DNA from: Comamonadaceae bacterium
GTDB lineage: Bacteria > Pseudomonadota > Gammaproteobacteria > Burkholderiales > Burkholderiaceae_C
Length of the DNA: 64,000 nt
Direction of reading: 5' to 3'
Assembly: GCA_947443645.1 (NCBI GenBank)
Contig: CANEXF010000003.1
Location: forward strand, 178,122 to 242,121
How positions within the stretch are numbered: position 1 is the first letter of the stretch; the number at the start of each line of letters is the position of its first letter. Positions 28,349-37,304 of the stretch are shown here, piece after piece. The notes beneath the pieces were generated by a model. It worked only from the letters and a program-made list of their open reading frames with translations, ran no database searches and was not told the DNA's origin. A program made the position numbers and the translations under genes.

Positions 28349-29914
28349 CTACAGCAAGCGCTGCAACAAGCCCGCCGTGGAGGCATCCAGCCCTGCCAGC
28401 TCACCACTTTGCAAGCGTGGCTCAATATCCTGCGCCAGCATCTTGCCAAGCTCGACGCCCCATTGGTCAAAGCTGTTGATGCCCCAGATCGCACCGCTGA
28501 CAAACACGCGGTGCTCTTGCAGTGCCAGCAGCGCGCCCAAGCTGGTCGGTGTGAGCTGATCTAGCAGCAAGAAACTGCTGGGCCGGTTGCCGGGGAAATG
28601 CTTGTGGCCGCCCACATCCACTTTTCCCTGCATCAGCGCTTGTGCCTGCGCCAGCACATTGGCCAGCAGCTTTTCCTGGTGGCCGGCCAGCTGATAAGAG
28701 GCCTTTTTGACCGCGATAAATTCAGCTGGAACCACGCTGGTGCCCTGGTGCAGCAACTGAAAATAAGCGTGCTGGCCGTTAGTGCCGGGCTCGCCCCAGA
28801 GCACAGGCGCGGTGTCAAACGGCAAAGCCTGGCCCTGGCTGTCCACACGCTTGCCATTGCTCTCCATTTCAAGCTGCTGCAGATACGCTGGCAGGCGGCG
28901 CAGGCCGCTGCTGTAGGGCGCAATGCTGCGGCTGCTAAAGCCGTGAAAATTCCGGTACCAAACGTCGAGCAGACCCAGCCGAATTGGCAGGTTTTGCGCC
29001 AGCGGCGCCGTGCGAAAGTGTTCGTCCATGGCATGCGCGCCGGCCAGCAGCGCACGAAAGCCCTCAGCGCCTATGGCTATCGCGATCGGCAGGCCAATTG
29101 CCGACCAGAGCGAATAGCGGCCGCCCACCCAATCCCAAAAGCCAAACGTGGTGCTGATGCCAAAAGCGCTGGCGGCTTGCACATTGCTCGTCAAGGCCGC
29201 GAAGTGCCGGCCAATATCGCTGCCGCCTTGTGCTTCAAACCAGTGCCGCGCCGACCGCGCGTTGAGCATGGTTTCAGCTGTCGTGAAGGTCTTGGAAGCA
29301 ATCAGGAACAGCGTATTTTTGGGTTTCAGCTGCGCCAACACGCCAGACAACTCGGCGGCGTCGACGTTGGAGACAAAGTGAAAGCGCTTGCCCAAGACGG
29401 CAAAGGCATTGAGTGCCAGCACCGCCATTTGCGGCCCCAGGTCCGAGCCGCCTATGCCGATGTTGACGATGTCGGTGATGGCCTCGTCGGCCCGCACCTG
29501 CTCCGCATAGGCCAGCATGGCGTCCAGCGTCGCATGCACCTCGGCTTGCAAGTCCGCTATTTTATTTATAGCTGCTCGCGCTGGATGGTATTGAGGCGCA
29601 GCCGGATTCCTCAACAGGAAATGCATCACGGCGCGCTGCTCGGTGGTGTTGACATGCGCACCAGCAAACATCGCATCGCGGTGCTGCTCCAGCCCGCACT
29701 GGCGCGCCAGCTCAAACAGCAGCGACTCGGTCGCGGAATCCAGCAGGTTTTTCGACAGGTCGGCAAAGACATGCGGCGCGTCCTGGCTAAAGCGTGCAAA
29801 GCGCTGGGGATCAGCGGCAAACGCATCGCGCAGGTCAAACGCCTTGCCCGACTGGTCATACAGGGCCTGCAACGCGGCCCAGGCGGGCGTCTGGTCGCAA
29901 CGCGTACGGTTCAT
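28349..29914 (-). CDS. pgi: Glucose-6-phosphate isomerase
   Basis: Interconverts glucose 6-phosphate and fructose 6-phosphate. Family motifs include NIGIGGSDLGPQM, SKTFTTAETM, the FWDWVGGRYSLWSA block, QLEMESNGKR and NSFDQWGVELGK. I choose the ATG at 29914 (MNRTRCDQ), eight bases after AGGA, over one three codons upstream. Residues encoded near 29560-29597 (PARAAINKIADLQ) look like an in-frame insertion of a dispersed repeat in a surface loop compared with E. coli Pgi. Next to tal and zwf. Confidence 0.95.
   Translation of the reverse strand: MNRTRCDQTPAWAALQALYDQSGKAFDLRDAFAADPQRFARFSQDAPHVFADLSKNLLDSATESLLFELARQCGLEQHRDAMFAGAHVNTTEQRAVMHFLLRNPAAPQYHPARAAINKIADLQAEVHATLDAMLAYAEQVRADEAITDIVNIGIGGSDLGPQMAVLALNAFAVLGKRFHFVSNVDAAELSGVLAQLKPKNTLFLIASKTFTTAETMLNARSARHWFEAQGGSDIGRHFAALTSNVQAASAFGISTTFGFWDWVGGRYSLWSAIGLPIAIAIGAEGFRALLAGAHAMDEHFRTAPLAQNLPIRLGLLDVWYRNFHGFSSRSIAPYSSGLRRLPAYLQQLEMESNGKRVDSQGQALPFDTAPVLWGEPGTNGQHAYFQLLHQGTSVVPAEFIAVKKASYQLAGHQEKLLANVLAQAQALMQGKVDVGGHKHFPGNRPSSFLLLDQLTPTSLGALLALQEHRVFVSGAIWGINSFDQWGVELGKMLAQDIEPRLQSGELAGLDASTAGLLQRLL
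29560..29597 (+). repeat. Dispersed TAGCTGCTC-type repeat inside pgi
   Basis: The plus strand reads TTTATAGCTGCTCGCGC and then an ATTGAGGCG arm, matching the family core seen between groES and groEL. It lies within the pgi reading frame on the opposite strand and keeps the frame open. Confidence 0.6.
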
Positions 29915-29981
29915 AAGCTCCATCCTGTTTGCACGACTGGCCCTTGCACTATGGCGCTCAGGCGGGGACGCTGCGCTGGCC

Positions 29982-30932
29982 TCAAGCGGCCGCCAGCATC
30001 AACTGCTCAAGCTTGACGGCGTCGGCGGCGAATGCGCGTATGCCTTCAGCGAGCTTTTCTGTCGCCATGGCATCCTGGTTCAGGGCATAGCGAAAACCAG
30101 CTTCATCAAAATTCACGGCCGGCAAATCCAGCGCCTTGGCCGCGGTGGCGTCCAGCGCCCGGACCAGCGGCGCATCGCTGCCTGCCAGCTGCGCCAGCAA
30201 CTCCGGACTGATGGTCAGCAGGTCGCAACCGGCCAGAGCCGTGATCTGGCCAAGGTTGCGAAAACTCGCACCCATGACTTCGGTGGCAATGCCAAAGTGC
30301 TTGTAATGGTTGTAAATCTCCCGCACCGACTTCACGCCCGGGTCGTTGGCGCCGGCATTGTCGGCCTCGACCCAGGACGCGCCAGCCGATTTTTTGTACC
30401 AGTCATAAATACGGCCAACAAAAGGCGATATCAGCTGCACCTTGGCCTGACCGCAGGCCACCGCCTGGCAAAACGAGAACAGCAGCGTCAAGTTGGTGTG
30501 AATGCCGCGCTGCTCCAGCTTTTGCGCCGCCTGAATGCCTTCCCAGGTCGCGGCCACCTTGATCAGCACGCGGTCGATGTTCACGCCTTCGGCCTGGTAC
30601 AGCTCAATGATGCGTTCGCCTCGGCTATAGGTAGCCGCGGCATCAAAACTCAGGCGCGCGTCGACCTCGGTGGACACCCGGCCCGGCACGATGGACAGGA
30701 TTTCACAGCCAAAACGCACCAGCAGCCGGTCCATGACTTCGTCCATGGCGCGCCCCTTGAAGCGGGCGACCGTCGCGCTGAGCAGCGGCGCGTAATCGGG
30801 CTTTTGCACCGCCTTGAGAATAAGCGAAGGGTTGGTCGTCGCATCCTGCGGCTTGAACTGCGCGAGTTGTTTGAAGTCGCCGGTATCGGCCACCACGGTC
30901 GTGAACTGTTTGAGCGCGTCGAGTTGGGTCAT
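29982..30932 (-). CDS. tal: Transaldolase
   Basis: Transfers dihydroxyacetone units in the pentose phosphate pathway. The ATG at 30932 ([14 protein letters not shown]) gives 316 residues, the TalB length; a longer open frame upstream runs into the zwf start and is rejected. The Schiff-base lysine is in [12 protein letters not shown], and [10 protein letters not shown] and the C-terminal phosphate-binding SFRN motif are present. Divergent from zwf and upstream of pgi, forming a hexose/pentose phosphate cluster. Confidence 0.96.
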   Translation of the reverse strand: MTQLDALKQFTTVVADTGDFKQLAQFKPQDATTNPSLILKAVQKPDYAPLLSATVARFKGRAMDEVMDRLLVRFGCEILSIVPGRVSTEVDARLSFDAAATYSRGERIIELYQAEGVNIDRVLIKVAATWEGIQAAQKLEQRGIHTNLTLLFSFCQAVACGQAKVQLISPFVGRIYDWYKKSAGASWVEADNAGANDPGVKSVREIYNHYKHFGIATEVMGASFRNLGQITALAGCDLLTISPELLAQLAGSDAPLVRALDATAAKALDLPAVNFDEAGFRYALNQDAMATEKLAEGIRAFAADAVKLEQLMLAAA

Positions 30933-30985
30933 GGCTAAAGTGTATTCTGCAAGCTTGCTGTAGTCTGTCAGGCAGTTGCCCGTTT

Positions 30986-31002
30986 TTTGCACCGCGTGCA
31001 AA
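30986..31002. promoter_or_regulatory. Palindrome in the tal-zwf divergent promoter region
   Basis: TTTGCAC-CGC-GTGCAAA is a perfect 7+3+7 inverted repeat, centred 62 bases from tal and 75 bases from zwf starts. Its size and position fit an operator for a dimeric regulator of both genes. It is not a HexR-type site as I know it. Identity of the regulator is unknown. Confidence 0.5.
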
Positions 31003-31069
31003 TACAGCTGCTTGCCATTATGACAAGCACGCACGGCAGTTGATGACTTGAAAACCGGGAAAGACCACG

Positions 31070-32554
31070 ATGAGTTTTGATCTGATTTTGTTTGGTGGCA
31101 CGGGCGATCTGGTGTGGCGAAAACTTTTGCCGGCACTGTTTCAGGCTTTTCGCCACGGCTCACTGCCCGAAGGCGGGCGCATCGTCGGTGTGGCGCGTGA
31201 CGACTTGAGCGATGCGCAATACCGGGCCCTGATCAAGTCACGCTTTGATGATGTTGAGCTCGCCAAGCGCCCCAGCGACGAGGAGTTCTCGCGCTTTTCC
31301 GACCTGCTTTTTTACCTGCGCATGGATCTGTCCAGCCCGGCGGACTATCCACGACTGGCCGCCAAACTGCAAGAGCATTCTGCGGATACGGTGGTAATGT
31401 ATCTTGCAACAGCGCCCGGCCTGTTCACAACTTTTTGCGAACAGATTGCCGTGGCCGGACTCAATGGCCCACAGATGCGTGTGGTGCTCGAAAAGCCCCT
31501 GGGCCAAGACCTGGCATCGAACCGCGCCATCAACGAAAGCGTGCGCCGGGTCTTCAGCGAACGCCAGATTTTTCGCATTGACCACTACCTTGGCAAGCCG
31601 TCGGTACAAAACCTGTTTGCGCTGCGTTTCGGCAATGCGCTGTTCGAGCCGATATGGCGACGCGAAAACATCGCCAATATCCAGATCACGATTGCCGAAG
31701 AACTGGGCGTTGAAAAACGCGGCACCTTTTACGACAGCACCGGCGCCTTGCGCGACATGGTGCAGAACCACGCGCTGCAGTTGCTCTGCGCCATTGCCAT
31801 GGAGCCGCCCATCAACGCGCATGCAGACGCCATACGCGACGAAAAGTTGAAAGTGCTGCGCTCGCTCAAGGCCTGGACGCCCGAGACATTGCGCCAGCAT
31901 GTGGTCAGAGGCCAATATGGCAGCGGCACGATTGATGGCGCACCAGTTGCGGCCTACCGCCAGGAAGCCGGCGTTGGACAGGGTAGCCACACCGAAACCT
32001 TTGTCGCGCTGCGCACAGAAATTGCCAGCTGGCGCTGGGCTGGCGTGCCTTTTTACATACGCACCGGCAAGCGCCTGAGCGGCCGCTGCGCCTATATCGA
32101 GGTCAACTTCAGGCCTGCGCCCCATGCCATCTTCAACACCCCCAACGGCGCGGCAAACCGGCTGGTGATTCACTTGCAACCCAAGGACGGGCTGGAGCTG
32201 CATCTGCTGGCCCAAGGTCAGCAAAACCGCAGGGATGCGCTTGCCAGCCCAGCATCGAGCCTCGCGGGCCAAACGCTGGCGCCGGTGCAGCTGGACCTCG
32301 ACTTCGACAAACGCTTTGGCACCGAGCGCGTCGGCGCCTACGAACGCCTGCTACTTGACGTGATAGACGGCCGTCTCAACCTCTTTGTGCGCAGCGACGA
32401 GCAGGAAGAAGCCTGGCGCTGGGTGGAACCCATCATGAACAGCTGGAAAGCCGACGCCGAAGGGCCCAGACCTTATGCCGCAGGCACCTGGGGGCCCAGC
32501 GCGTCCAGCGCCATGATTGCGCGCGACGGGTATTGCTGGACGGAAGAGTGCTAG
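31070..32554 (+). CDS. zwf: Glucose-6-phosphate 1-dehydrogenase
   Basis: Oxidises glucose 6-phosphate to 6-phosphogluconolactone with NAD(P)+. The N-terminal Rossmann motif is FGGTGDL, where a Gly-Thr-Gly-Asp form is typical of the family, and the substrate/catalytic motif FRIDHYLGK is present. 494 residues is normal. Divergent from tal across a 137-base gap holding a 17-bp palindrome. With pgi it feeds the oxidative pentose phosphate and probably Entner-Doudoroff routes; edd and eda are not in view. Confidence 0.96.
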   Translation: MSFDLILFGGTGDLVWRKLLPALFQAFRHGSLPEGGRIVGVARDDLSDAQYRALIKSRFDDVELAKRPSDEEFSRFSDLLFYLRMDLSSPADYPRLAAKLQEHSADTVVMYLATAPGLFTTFCEQIAVAGLNGPQMRVVLEKPLGQDLASNRAINESVRRVFSERQIFRIDHYLGKPSVQNLFALRFGNALFEPIWRRENIANIQITIAEELGVEKRGTFYDSTGALRDMVQNHALQLLCAIAMEPPINAHADAIRDEKLKVLRSLKAWTPETLRQHVVRGQYGSGTIDGAPVAAYRQEAGVGQGSHTETFVALRTEIASWRWAGVPFYIRTGKRLSGRCAYIEVNFRPAPHAIFNTPNGAANRLVIHLQPKDGLELHLLAQGQQNRRDALASPASSLAGQTLAPVQLDLDFDKRFGTERVGAYERLLLDVIDGRLNLFVRSDEQEEAWRWVEPIMNSWKADAEGPRPYAAGTWGPSASSAMIARDGYCWTEEC

Positions 32555-32575
32555 CCAAGCTTGGCCCGGCAGCAC

Positions 32576-32872
32576 TCAGCGCACAGAAATAGGCTTTATG
32601 TCTCGTGCATGGTGCAACACACGAAGCACAGTGATGCCATCACCATGCGGCACATAAAACAAGATGTAGGGCGTCGAAGTCGGCCAGCTGCGCACAGCAT
32701 TCGCGAGCTCAGGCCTTGGTCGGCCCATCAACGGTTGTCGTGCAAGCGTTTGCGCTTCGCGCTCAATGGCGTCCAATACGCGGTCAGCTGCTGCCTGGTT
32801 TTCTTGCGCAATAAACAACCAGGCTTGAAGCAAGTCGGTTTGCGCAGACTGAGAAAATAAAACCTGCGCCAC
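32576..32872 (-). CDS. parE: ParE-family toxin of a type II toxin-antitoxin pair
   Basis: RelE/ParE fold of 98 residues with the N-terminal helix pair (FSQSAQTDLLQAWLFIAQ, LDAIEREAQTLARQP), the MGRPRPEL turn and the C-terminal strands ending in ITVLRVLHHARD. Translation starts at a GTG whose first base is the last base of the parD stop, so it is coupled to the antitoxin. ParE members usually poison DNA gyrase. The module sits between zwf and a lipoprotein gene; no sign of a surrounding plasmid or prophage is seen. Confidence 0.88.
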   Translation of the reverse strand: MAQVLFSQSAQTDLLQAWLFIAQENQAAADRVLDAIEREAQTLARQPLMGRPRPELANAVRSWPTSTPYILFYVPHGDGITVLRVLHHARDIKPISVR

Positions 32873-33144
32873 TAGGCATGACCTGGTGACTTCCGATCTG
32901 CTCGGCCTTGAGCCTTGATCGCATCCATGCTCACTGCAGTCACGCGCCCGGCTTGAACGTCAAGCAGACCTTGCGCAATATCGGCTTTGAGCGCGTCCAA
33001 CTTTGTGGCCTGGGCAGACTGGTAGGCCTCAAACACACGCAGGGCTTCACCAATGACTTCGCTGGTCGAGCTGTACATGCCCGAGGCCACATGCTCGCGG
33101 ACACGATTTTCAAGCTCTATAGGCAATGAAATATTGAAGGACAT
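32872..33144 (-). CDS. parD: ParD-family antitoxin
   Basis: Ribbon-helix-helix DNA-binding antitoxin of 90 residues. The ATG at 33144 (MSFNISLPIELENRV) has AGGAG five bases upstream; an in-frame start ten codons earlier is less likely. The N-terminal beta strand SFNISLP, helix ELENRVREHVASG and the YSSTSEVIGEALRVFE block are typical ParD. The C-terminal half is the toxin-binding region. As in related pairs it should repress its own promoter, located between 33145 and 33285. Confidence 0.9.
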   Translation of the reverse strand: MSFNISLPIELENRVREHVASGMYSSTSEVIGEALRVFEAYQSAQATKLDALKADIAQGLLDVQAGRVTAVSMDAIKAQGRADRKSPGHA

Positions 33145-33285
33145 GGCAGCTCCTGGGGTATCAATATTGGCCATCTTATGCCATATTTACTTGCCAGAAA
33201 GCATGAAGAATTGAGCTTGAACGCAAAAGCCAAGTGGCTTGGCATCGAGTATCCAACAAAGCCAAATCCTCAATGACGGGCTCGA

Positions 33286-34080
33286 CTAATTGTCGGCCGG
33301 CAACAATGTGATCGGGCCGTACCAGGCCCGTGTGGTGCTCTGGGTATTGTCGCTGTCCGTCATGAGCGCGATGCTGATCAAGGCGCCTGGCGCTTCGCCA
33401 AAGGCCTTTTCATAGTCGGCGCGAATCGTCCGCTCATAGTCAACCCACTGCTTGAGCTTGCCAGGGCCAGACTCCAGCACCAGCTTGCGGATGCGGTCTG
33501 TGCGCGGATTGATGATCACCGAGTCCGGCTTGCAGCTGTTGCACCACACATACATCAAGGTCGCGTAGGGCAGCTCCTCACCAGTCAGCACCTGCGCCAG
33601 CTCGGACAGCATGGCGTTTTTGGCTGAAAACTTGGCTCGGTCGCCGTCAAAAGCCAGCACGAGTCGAACCGGCGAGTCATCGGACTCGCGCAAGGCCATG
33701 TCAGCCTGCGCAATCAGCTCGGGCACCTTCCAGGAAAACTTCACGCGCCCCAGCTCGGCGGGCTCTATGCGCACCAGCTGGCGCCACATGCTGGCCGATG
33801 ACCTGGCCGTTACAGCCATCGCGTCGCGACCGTCTTCACGCGCATAACTGAACTGGCTGGCGGGCTTGCCCGGCAGCTTGAAATCCTGCCACGCAGACGC
33901 ATGGCTGTGCTGGGTGCAGGCACGTGTCCAGGGGCTGGATGCGACAGGTCTTGGCGCTGGCGCAGACGTGGCAGATTCCGTGAAGCCGGGTGTCAGGGAC
34001 GTGCAGGCCTGCAAGCAGAGCAAGGCACACAGCAGCAGCGCTTTTGCAGCAGAAAAAACCAGAGATTGAGGCACGGACAC
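33286..34080 (-). CDS. DUF3047-like lipoprotein
   Basis: Uncharacterised envelope protein of 264 residues starting at a GTG. A signal peptide ends in the lipobox LQAC with Cys26, followed by a Ser/Pro/Ala-rich linker. The body matches the DUF3047 pattern: a strand with AMAVTARSSASMW, FSWKVPELIAQADM, DDSPVRLVLAFDGD and a late GALISIALMTDSDNTQ, ending in WYGPITL. The fold recalls a jelly-roll carbohydrate-binding domain, though ligand and function are unknown. It has no operon partner; the porin gene upstream has its own terminator. Confidence 0.72.
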   Translation of the reverse strand: MSVPQSLVFSAAKALLLCALLCLQACTSLTPGFTESATSAPAPRPVASSPWTRACTQHSHASAWQDFKLPGKPASQFSYAREDGRDAMAVTARSSASMWRQLVRIEPAELGRVKFSWKVPELIAQADMALRESDDSPVRLVLAFDGDRAKFSAKNAMLSELAQVLTGEELPYATLMYVWCNSCKPDSVIINPRTDRIRKLVLESGPGKLKQWVDYERTIRADYEKAFGEAPGALISIALMTDSDNTQSTTRAWYGPITLLPADN

Positions 34081-34107
34081 GACCTTGATTGAATATTGAA
34101 AATCATG

Positions 34108-34140
34108 AAAAAACCCCGCAACTCTTGCGAGCTACGGGGT
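34108..34140 (-). terminator. Rho-independent terminator of the porin gene
   Basis: On the minus strand ACCCCG pairs with CGGGGT around an inner CTC-GCAA-GAG hairpin and is followed by six T residues (34113 down to 34108). It starts 41 bases after the porin stop. Confidence 0.88.
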
Positions 34141-34181
34141 CTTAGACTTTTAAATCCTTAACTGGCTAAGCCAGCGTTAGA

Positions 34182-35363
34182 TCAGAAAGCGTGACGCAGA
34201 CCAACCATGACGGTGTTGGCGTTGGTAGCGACATCAGCAGCGGTGGTAGGAGCGCCAGCGTAGACTGACGTGAAGCGTGAAGCACCTTCGTTTTTAGCCA
34301 TGCCCAGACCAGCATAGGCAGACGTACGCTTGGAGAACTTGTAGCGAGCGGTCACAGCAGTTTGCGAGAACTTGTTAGCCGTTACCAGATCGTCCTTCAA
34401 CGTGGTGTAAGACACATTCATGTCCACGGTTGGGTTGAACGCGTAGTTCACGCCCAGGCCGTTGGCGGTCATGTTGTGGTTAGCAGCAGCCAGACCAGCG
34501 AATTTGGTCTTGTTGTTGGCGGCGATGAAGGTGAAAGCATCCCACTTGTAGCTACCACCGATGATGGTGTTGGTCCAAGCTTTGTCACCGTTGGCGTCAT
34601 TCTTGACCGTACGTGCAACCGTAGCGGCGATAGGACCCTGGTTGTAGCTCAGAGCGTAAGCCAGGCCATTGTCAGAAGCTGACGAATAGCCAGGAGCCAT
34701 GCTGGATTTACCCAACGAGGTCTGGATAGCAGCCTGGAAGCCCATGAAAGACGGTGTTTTGTAAGCAACGCCGCCCATGAAGGGAATAGCGGTACCAACC
34801 AAGGTTGGGTTTGCAACGGTGTACTGGCCACCGTAGGCCAGGCCAGAAGCAGCAACACCAGACAGATAGGAGAAGGCAGCCGTGTTGCTCATCTGAGCAG
34901 TGGCGTTGTTCATGCCGAACGAGTTGGAACCCGAATTGTTCACAGTACCTGAAGCAGCAAACCACAGGTCAGCTTGACGACCGATGGTCAGCGTACCGAA
35001 GGAAGCTGATTCCAGTTCGATGTTGGCAGCACGGCTGAACAAGGTTGGCTTTTGGCCATCGGATGGGGCAGCGGTAGAAGCAGCAGCCAAGCCCGTGGTG
35101 GTGGAACCAGTTTGGCCGGTCAGCAGGGTGATTTCTGAAGTCAGGTTGAACTTGGCTTTCAGGCCGTTGCCCAGATCTTCAACACCATTCATGGACCACA
35201 GCGAGGTGGTGTTGTTGTTGGAGCCTGAAGTGAAAACAGCTTTGCTGTTTTGCGTGGTGCGGTACACGGACTGGTCAAGGTTGCCAGACAGAGTTACGGA
35301 AGATTGAGCGGAAGCGGCGCTAACAGCTGCGAGTGCAGCCAAGGCGATCAGTGATTTTTTCAT
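34182..35363 (-). CDS. Outer-membrane porin (betaproteobacterial general porin family)
   Basis: Trimeric beta-barrel for diffusion of small hydrophilic solutes. The 393-residue precursor has a signal peptide ending AVSAASAQS, then SSVTLSGNLDQSVYR, and the barrel ends in the typical C-terminal phenylalanine (MVGLRHAF) needed for Bam insertion. Features such as NGVEDLGNGLKAKFNLTSE and FGTLTIGRQADLW are characteristic of the Porin_4 group in Comamonadaceae. Codon usage is strongly biased toward common codons, suggesting high expression. A GGAGA lies about ten bases before the ATG. Confidence 0.93.
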   Translation of the reverse strand: MKKSLIALAALAAVSAASAQSSVTLSGNLDQSVYRTTQNSKAVFTSGSNNNTTSLWSMNGVEDLGNGLKAKFNLTSEITLLTGQTGSTTTGLAAASTAAPSDGQKPTLFSRAANIELESASFGTLTIGRQADLWFAASGTVNNSGSNSFGMNNATAQMSNTAAFSYLSGVAASGLAYGGQYTVANPTLVGTAIPFMGGVAYKTPSFMGFQAAIQTSLGKSSMAPGYSSASDNGLAYALSYNQGPIAATVARTVKNDANGDKAWTNTIIGGSYKWDAFTFIAANNKTKFAGLAAANHNMTANGLGVNYAFNPTVDMNVSYTTLKDDLVTANKFSQTAVTARYKFSKRTSAYAGLGMAKNEGASRFTSVYAGAPTTAADVATNANTVMVGLRHAF

Positions 35364-35665
35364 TTGAGAATTTCTCCAAGGTTAAACATAGGGCTCCAGG
35401 ACTTTGGATCCCCGGGCCAACCTCCGTTTAGGAAGTTGTATGTATTGCACCAGAGCGCAGACCCCAAGGCAAAGAAATTAGACAGAAATTGCCCAAAAAA
35501 GATCATTCCGTTGCACTATTGCAACAAGTTGTCACGCCAATTTGCAGCGCATGACGTGAAGCGGCCACCCCAGCAGGCCTGTGGCCCATGGGTAGATTCG
35601 CTAGACTCGTCCTATTCATTTGCCTTAATTCAGCCTCGACAGACATAGAAACCACCAGGATCGCC
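35364..35665. promoter_or_regulatory. Divergent intergenic region between the porin gene and coq7
   Basis: This 302-base gap holds the porin leader and both promoters. One short palindrome, GTTGC-ACTATT-GCAAC (35510-35525), is the only clear symmetry. I see no gene or RNA. Confidence 0.4.
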
Positions 35666-36283
35666 ATGGACACCGTTATCAACGCCACAGACAAGGCCTT
35701 GCGCACCCTGTTTGCCAAACCGCACGCCAGCCGCCCCTGCCCGACGCTCGCAGAGCAAAGCACGACCTTGAGTGCTGCAGAAAAAACGCTGGCTGGCGCG
35801 CTGATGCGGGTGAACCATGTCGGTGAGGTATGCGCGCAGGCGCTTTATGCGGCCCAGGCCCTGAGCACGCGTGACGCGGCGTTGCGCCTGCATTTTGAAG
35901 CGGCCAGCCGCGAAGAAGGCGACCATCTGGCCTGGACGCGTGAGCGGCTCGACGAGCTGGGCGCGCGGCCTTCACTGCTCAACCCCCTGTGGTATGCCGG
36001 CGCCTTCGGGCTTGGCCTGGTCGCGGGCCAACTCGGCGACAAGCTCAGCCTGGGCTTTGTGGTCGAAACAGAACGTCAGGTCGAAGCCCACCTGGCCTCA
36101 CACCTCGAAAAGCTACCCGAGGGCGACCATGAGTCGCGCGCCATCGTGGCGCAGATGAAGGACGACGAGGCGCGCCACGCACTGGAAGCCAGCCAGGCCG
36201 GCGCCATTGAGCTGCCCACGCCCGTCAAGCGCCTGATGGGCCTGGCCGCCAAGGTCATGACGACGGTGGCGCACCGGGTTTAG
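35666..36283 (+). CDS. coq7: Demethoxyubiquinone hydroxylase Coq7
   Basis: Di-iron enzyme that hydroxylates the ubiquinone ring precursor at the membrane surface. The ATG at 35666 ([14 protein letters not shown] five bases upstream) gives 205 residues. Ferritin-like iron ligands are visible: E54 in NHVGE, the ExxH E84-H87 in EEGDH, and a second pair in [10 protein letters not shown]. The hydrophobic hairpin [13 protein letters not shown] would mediate membrane association. It replaces UbiF in many betaproteobacteria. Confidence 0.93.
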   Translation: MDTVINATDKALRTLFAKPHASRPCPTLAEQSTTLSAAEKTLAGALMRVNHVGEVCAQALYAAQALSTRDAALRLHFEAASREEGDHLAWTRERLDELGARPSLLNPLWYAGAFGLGLVAGQLGDKLSLGFVVETERQVEAHLASHLEKLPEGDHESRAIVAQMKDDEARHALEASQAGAIELPTPVKRLMGLAAKVMTTVAHRV

Positions 36284-36307
36284 GCCCGCACGCCCCGCGC
36301 AACCTGC

Positions 36308-36550
36308 TCAGCCGGCAACCAGTTTGAGCAAAATACCCACCACGCCAGCCAACACAAAACCCATCATCCATTTGAGTAAATGAATGTCGGCTTTAAGCGG
36401 CGCGAGTGAGATTTCAAGGTCTTTCTTGGTCACCAGCTCATCCTGCGACTCTGCAATCGCACGCACAACGGCCTCGGCCTGCTCAGCCGTGAATCCAGCG
36501 GTCTTGAGCCGATCTGAAAGCTTGAGTGAGTCAAAGGTGATGGTAGCCAT
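36308..36550 (-). CDS. Small coiled-coil membrane protein (DUF1640-like)
   Basis: 80-residue hypothetical protein. It opens with TITFDSLKLSDRLKTAGFTAEQAEAVVRAIAE, which resembles the head of DUF1640/CCDC90-type proteins, continues into a coiled-coil stretch (about 32-58) and ends with one membrane segment (MMGFVLAGVVGILLKLVAG). Such proteins often occur as short chromosomal or mobile-element passengers. It lies 14 bases after osmC on the same strand, so it may be cotranscribed. No function is assigned. Confidence 0.7.
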   Translation of the reverse strand: MATITFDSLKLSDRLKTAGFTAEQAEAVVRAIAESQDELVTKKDLEISLAPLKADIHLLKWMMGFVLAGVVGILLKLVAG

Positions 36551-36564
36551 GGGCGAAATTTACC

Positions 36565-37023
36565 TTAAATCTCCAGCAACTCAAAACTGGTCGTGATTTC
36601 TGCCGTCTTGCCCAGCATGATGGTGGCCGAGCAATACTTGTCGTGGCTCATGGCGATGGCGCGTTCTACCGCGCCGGCGGCCAGGTCCTTGCCGGTGAGC
36701 ACGAAGTGCATGTGGATTTTGGTGAACACCTTGGGGTCTTGGGCGGCTCTTTCAGAGCTCAGCTTGACCGAGCAACCGCGCACGTCGTGGCGGCCGCGCT
36801 TGAGAATCAACACCACGTCGTAGGCCGTGCAGCCGCCGGTGCCGGCCAGCACGGTTTCCATGGGCCGCGGTGCCAGGTTGGCGCCGCCGTTTTCAGGCTT
36901 GGCTTCGTCTGGCGCGCCGTCCATCACCAAGGTGTGGCCACTGCCGGTTTCAGCCAAAAACGTCATGCCCGAGCTTGATCCCGTGCTGGCGCTCAAACCT
37001 GTCCAACTCACTGTGCATTCCAT
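36565..37023 (-). CDS. OsmC/Ohr family protein
   Basis: 152-residue member of the OsmC superfamily of thiol peroxidases. The two conserved cysteines of the family occur in GGCTAYDVVLIL and KYCSATIML, consistent with a peroxidatic/resolving pair in the dimer. The N-terminus ECTVSWTG and the PMETVLAGTGG block place it nearer to the YhfA-type OsmC subgroup than to Ohr. It is divergent from the candidate small RNA and ilvA. Substrate (organic hydroperoxide or other) is not certain. Confidence 0.88.
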   Translation of the reverse strand: MECTVSWTGLSASTGSSSGMTFLAETGSGHTLVMDGAPDEAKPENGGANLAPRPMETVLAGTGGCTAYDVVLILKRGRHDVRGCSVKLSSERAAQDPKVFTKIHMHFVLTGKDLAAGAVERAIAMSHDKYCSATIMLGKTAEITTSFELLEI

Positions 37024-37102
37024 AAACCATATTCCTTATTCAAAACATTGATGGCGAAAACCACAAAAACTTCACCGAAACACGCATTTGATAGGCAAAT
37101 TA

Positions 37103-37132
37103 TTGTGCAGCGCAGCATGGCATCGCTATAAT
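37103..37132 (+). promoter_or_regulatory. Promoter of a short transcript upstream of ilvA
   Basis: TATAAT at 37127-37132 is a perfect -10 box, with TTGTGC (37103-37108) 18 bases upstream as a moderate -35. It would start transcription near 37139. Confidence 0.6.
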
Positions 37133-37138
37133 TAAACC

Positions 37139-37240
37139 ATCGCATAAGTACCTTCCTGGTATTTTTGCACTGGTTGTCTCCTCCACCTCCTCAAAGGGTG
37201 GATTCATAGGTCCGGATCGCAAGATCTGGACCTTTTTTTT
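37139..37240 (+). ncRNA. Candidate small RNA or ilvA attenuator leader
   Basis: About 100 bases from a predicted start to a strong intrinsic terminator: GGTCCGGATC (37209-37218), a GCAA tetraloop, GATCTGGACC (37223-37232) and eight T residues. Two smaller hairpins precede it (TACC/GGTA at 37149-37161; CCACC/GGTGG at 37183-37201). The single-stranded centre is a C/T-rich TCTCCTCCACCTCCTC, complementary to Shine-Dalgarno sequences. It could be a trans-acting RNA with an anti-SD loop or a leader that attenuates ilvA, which starts 65 bases later. Confidence 0.6.
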
Positions 37241-37304
37241 GTCTTTTTTCTGGGCCAAAGCTGGAGAGGAAGAGCGCCGTATCATTGGTGGCTAAGAGAA
37301 CACC

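Noticed and set aside
30933..31163. N-terminal extension of transaldolase
   Set aside because: It would run through the intergenic region into zwf and add residues absent from TalB; the ATG at 30932 gives the standard length.
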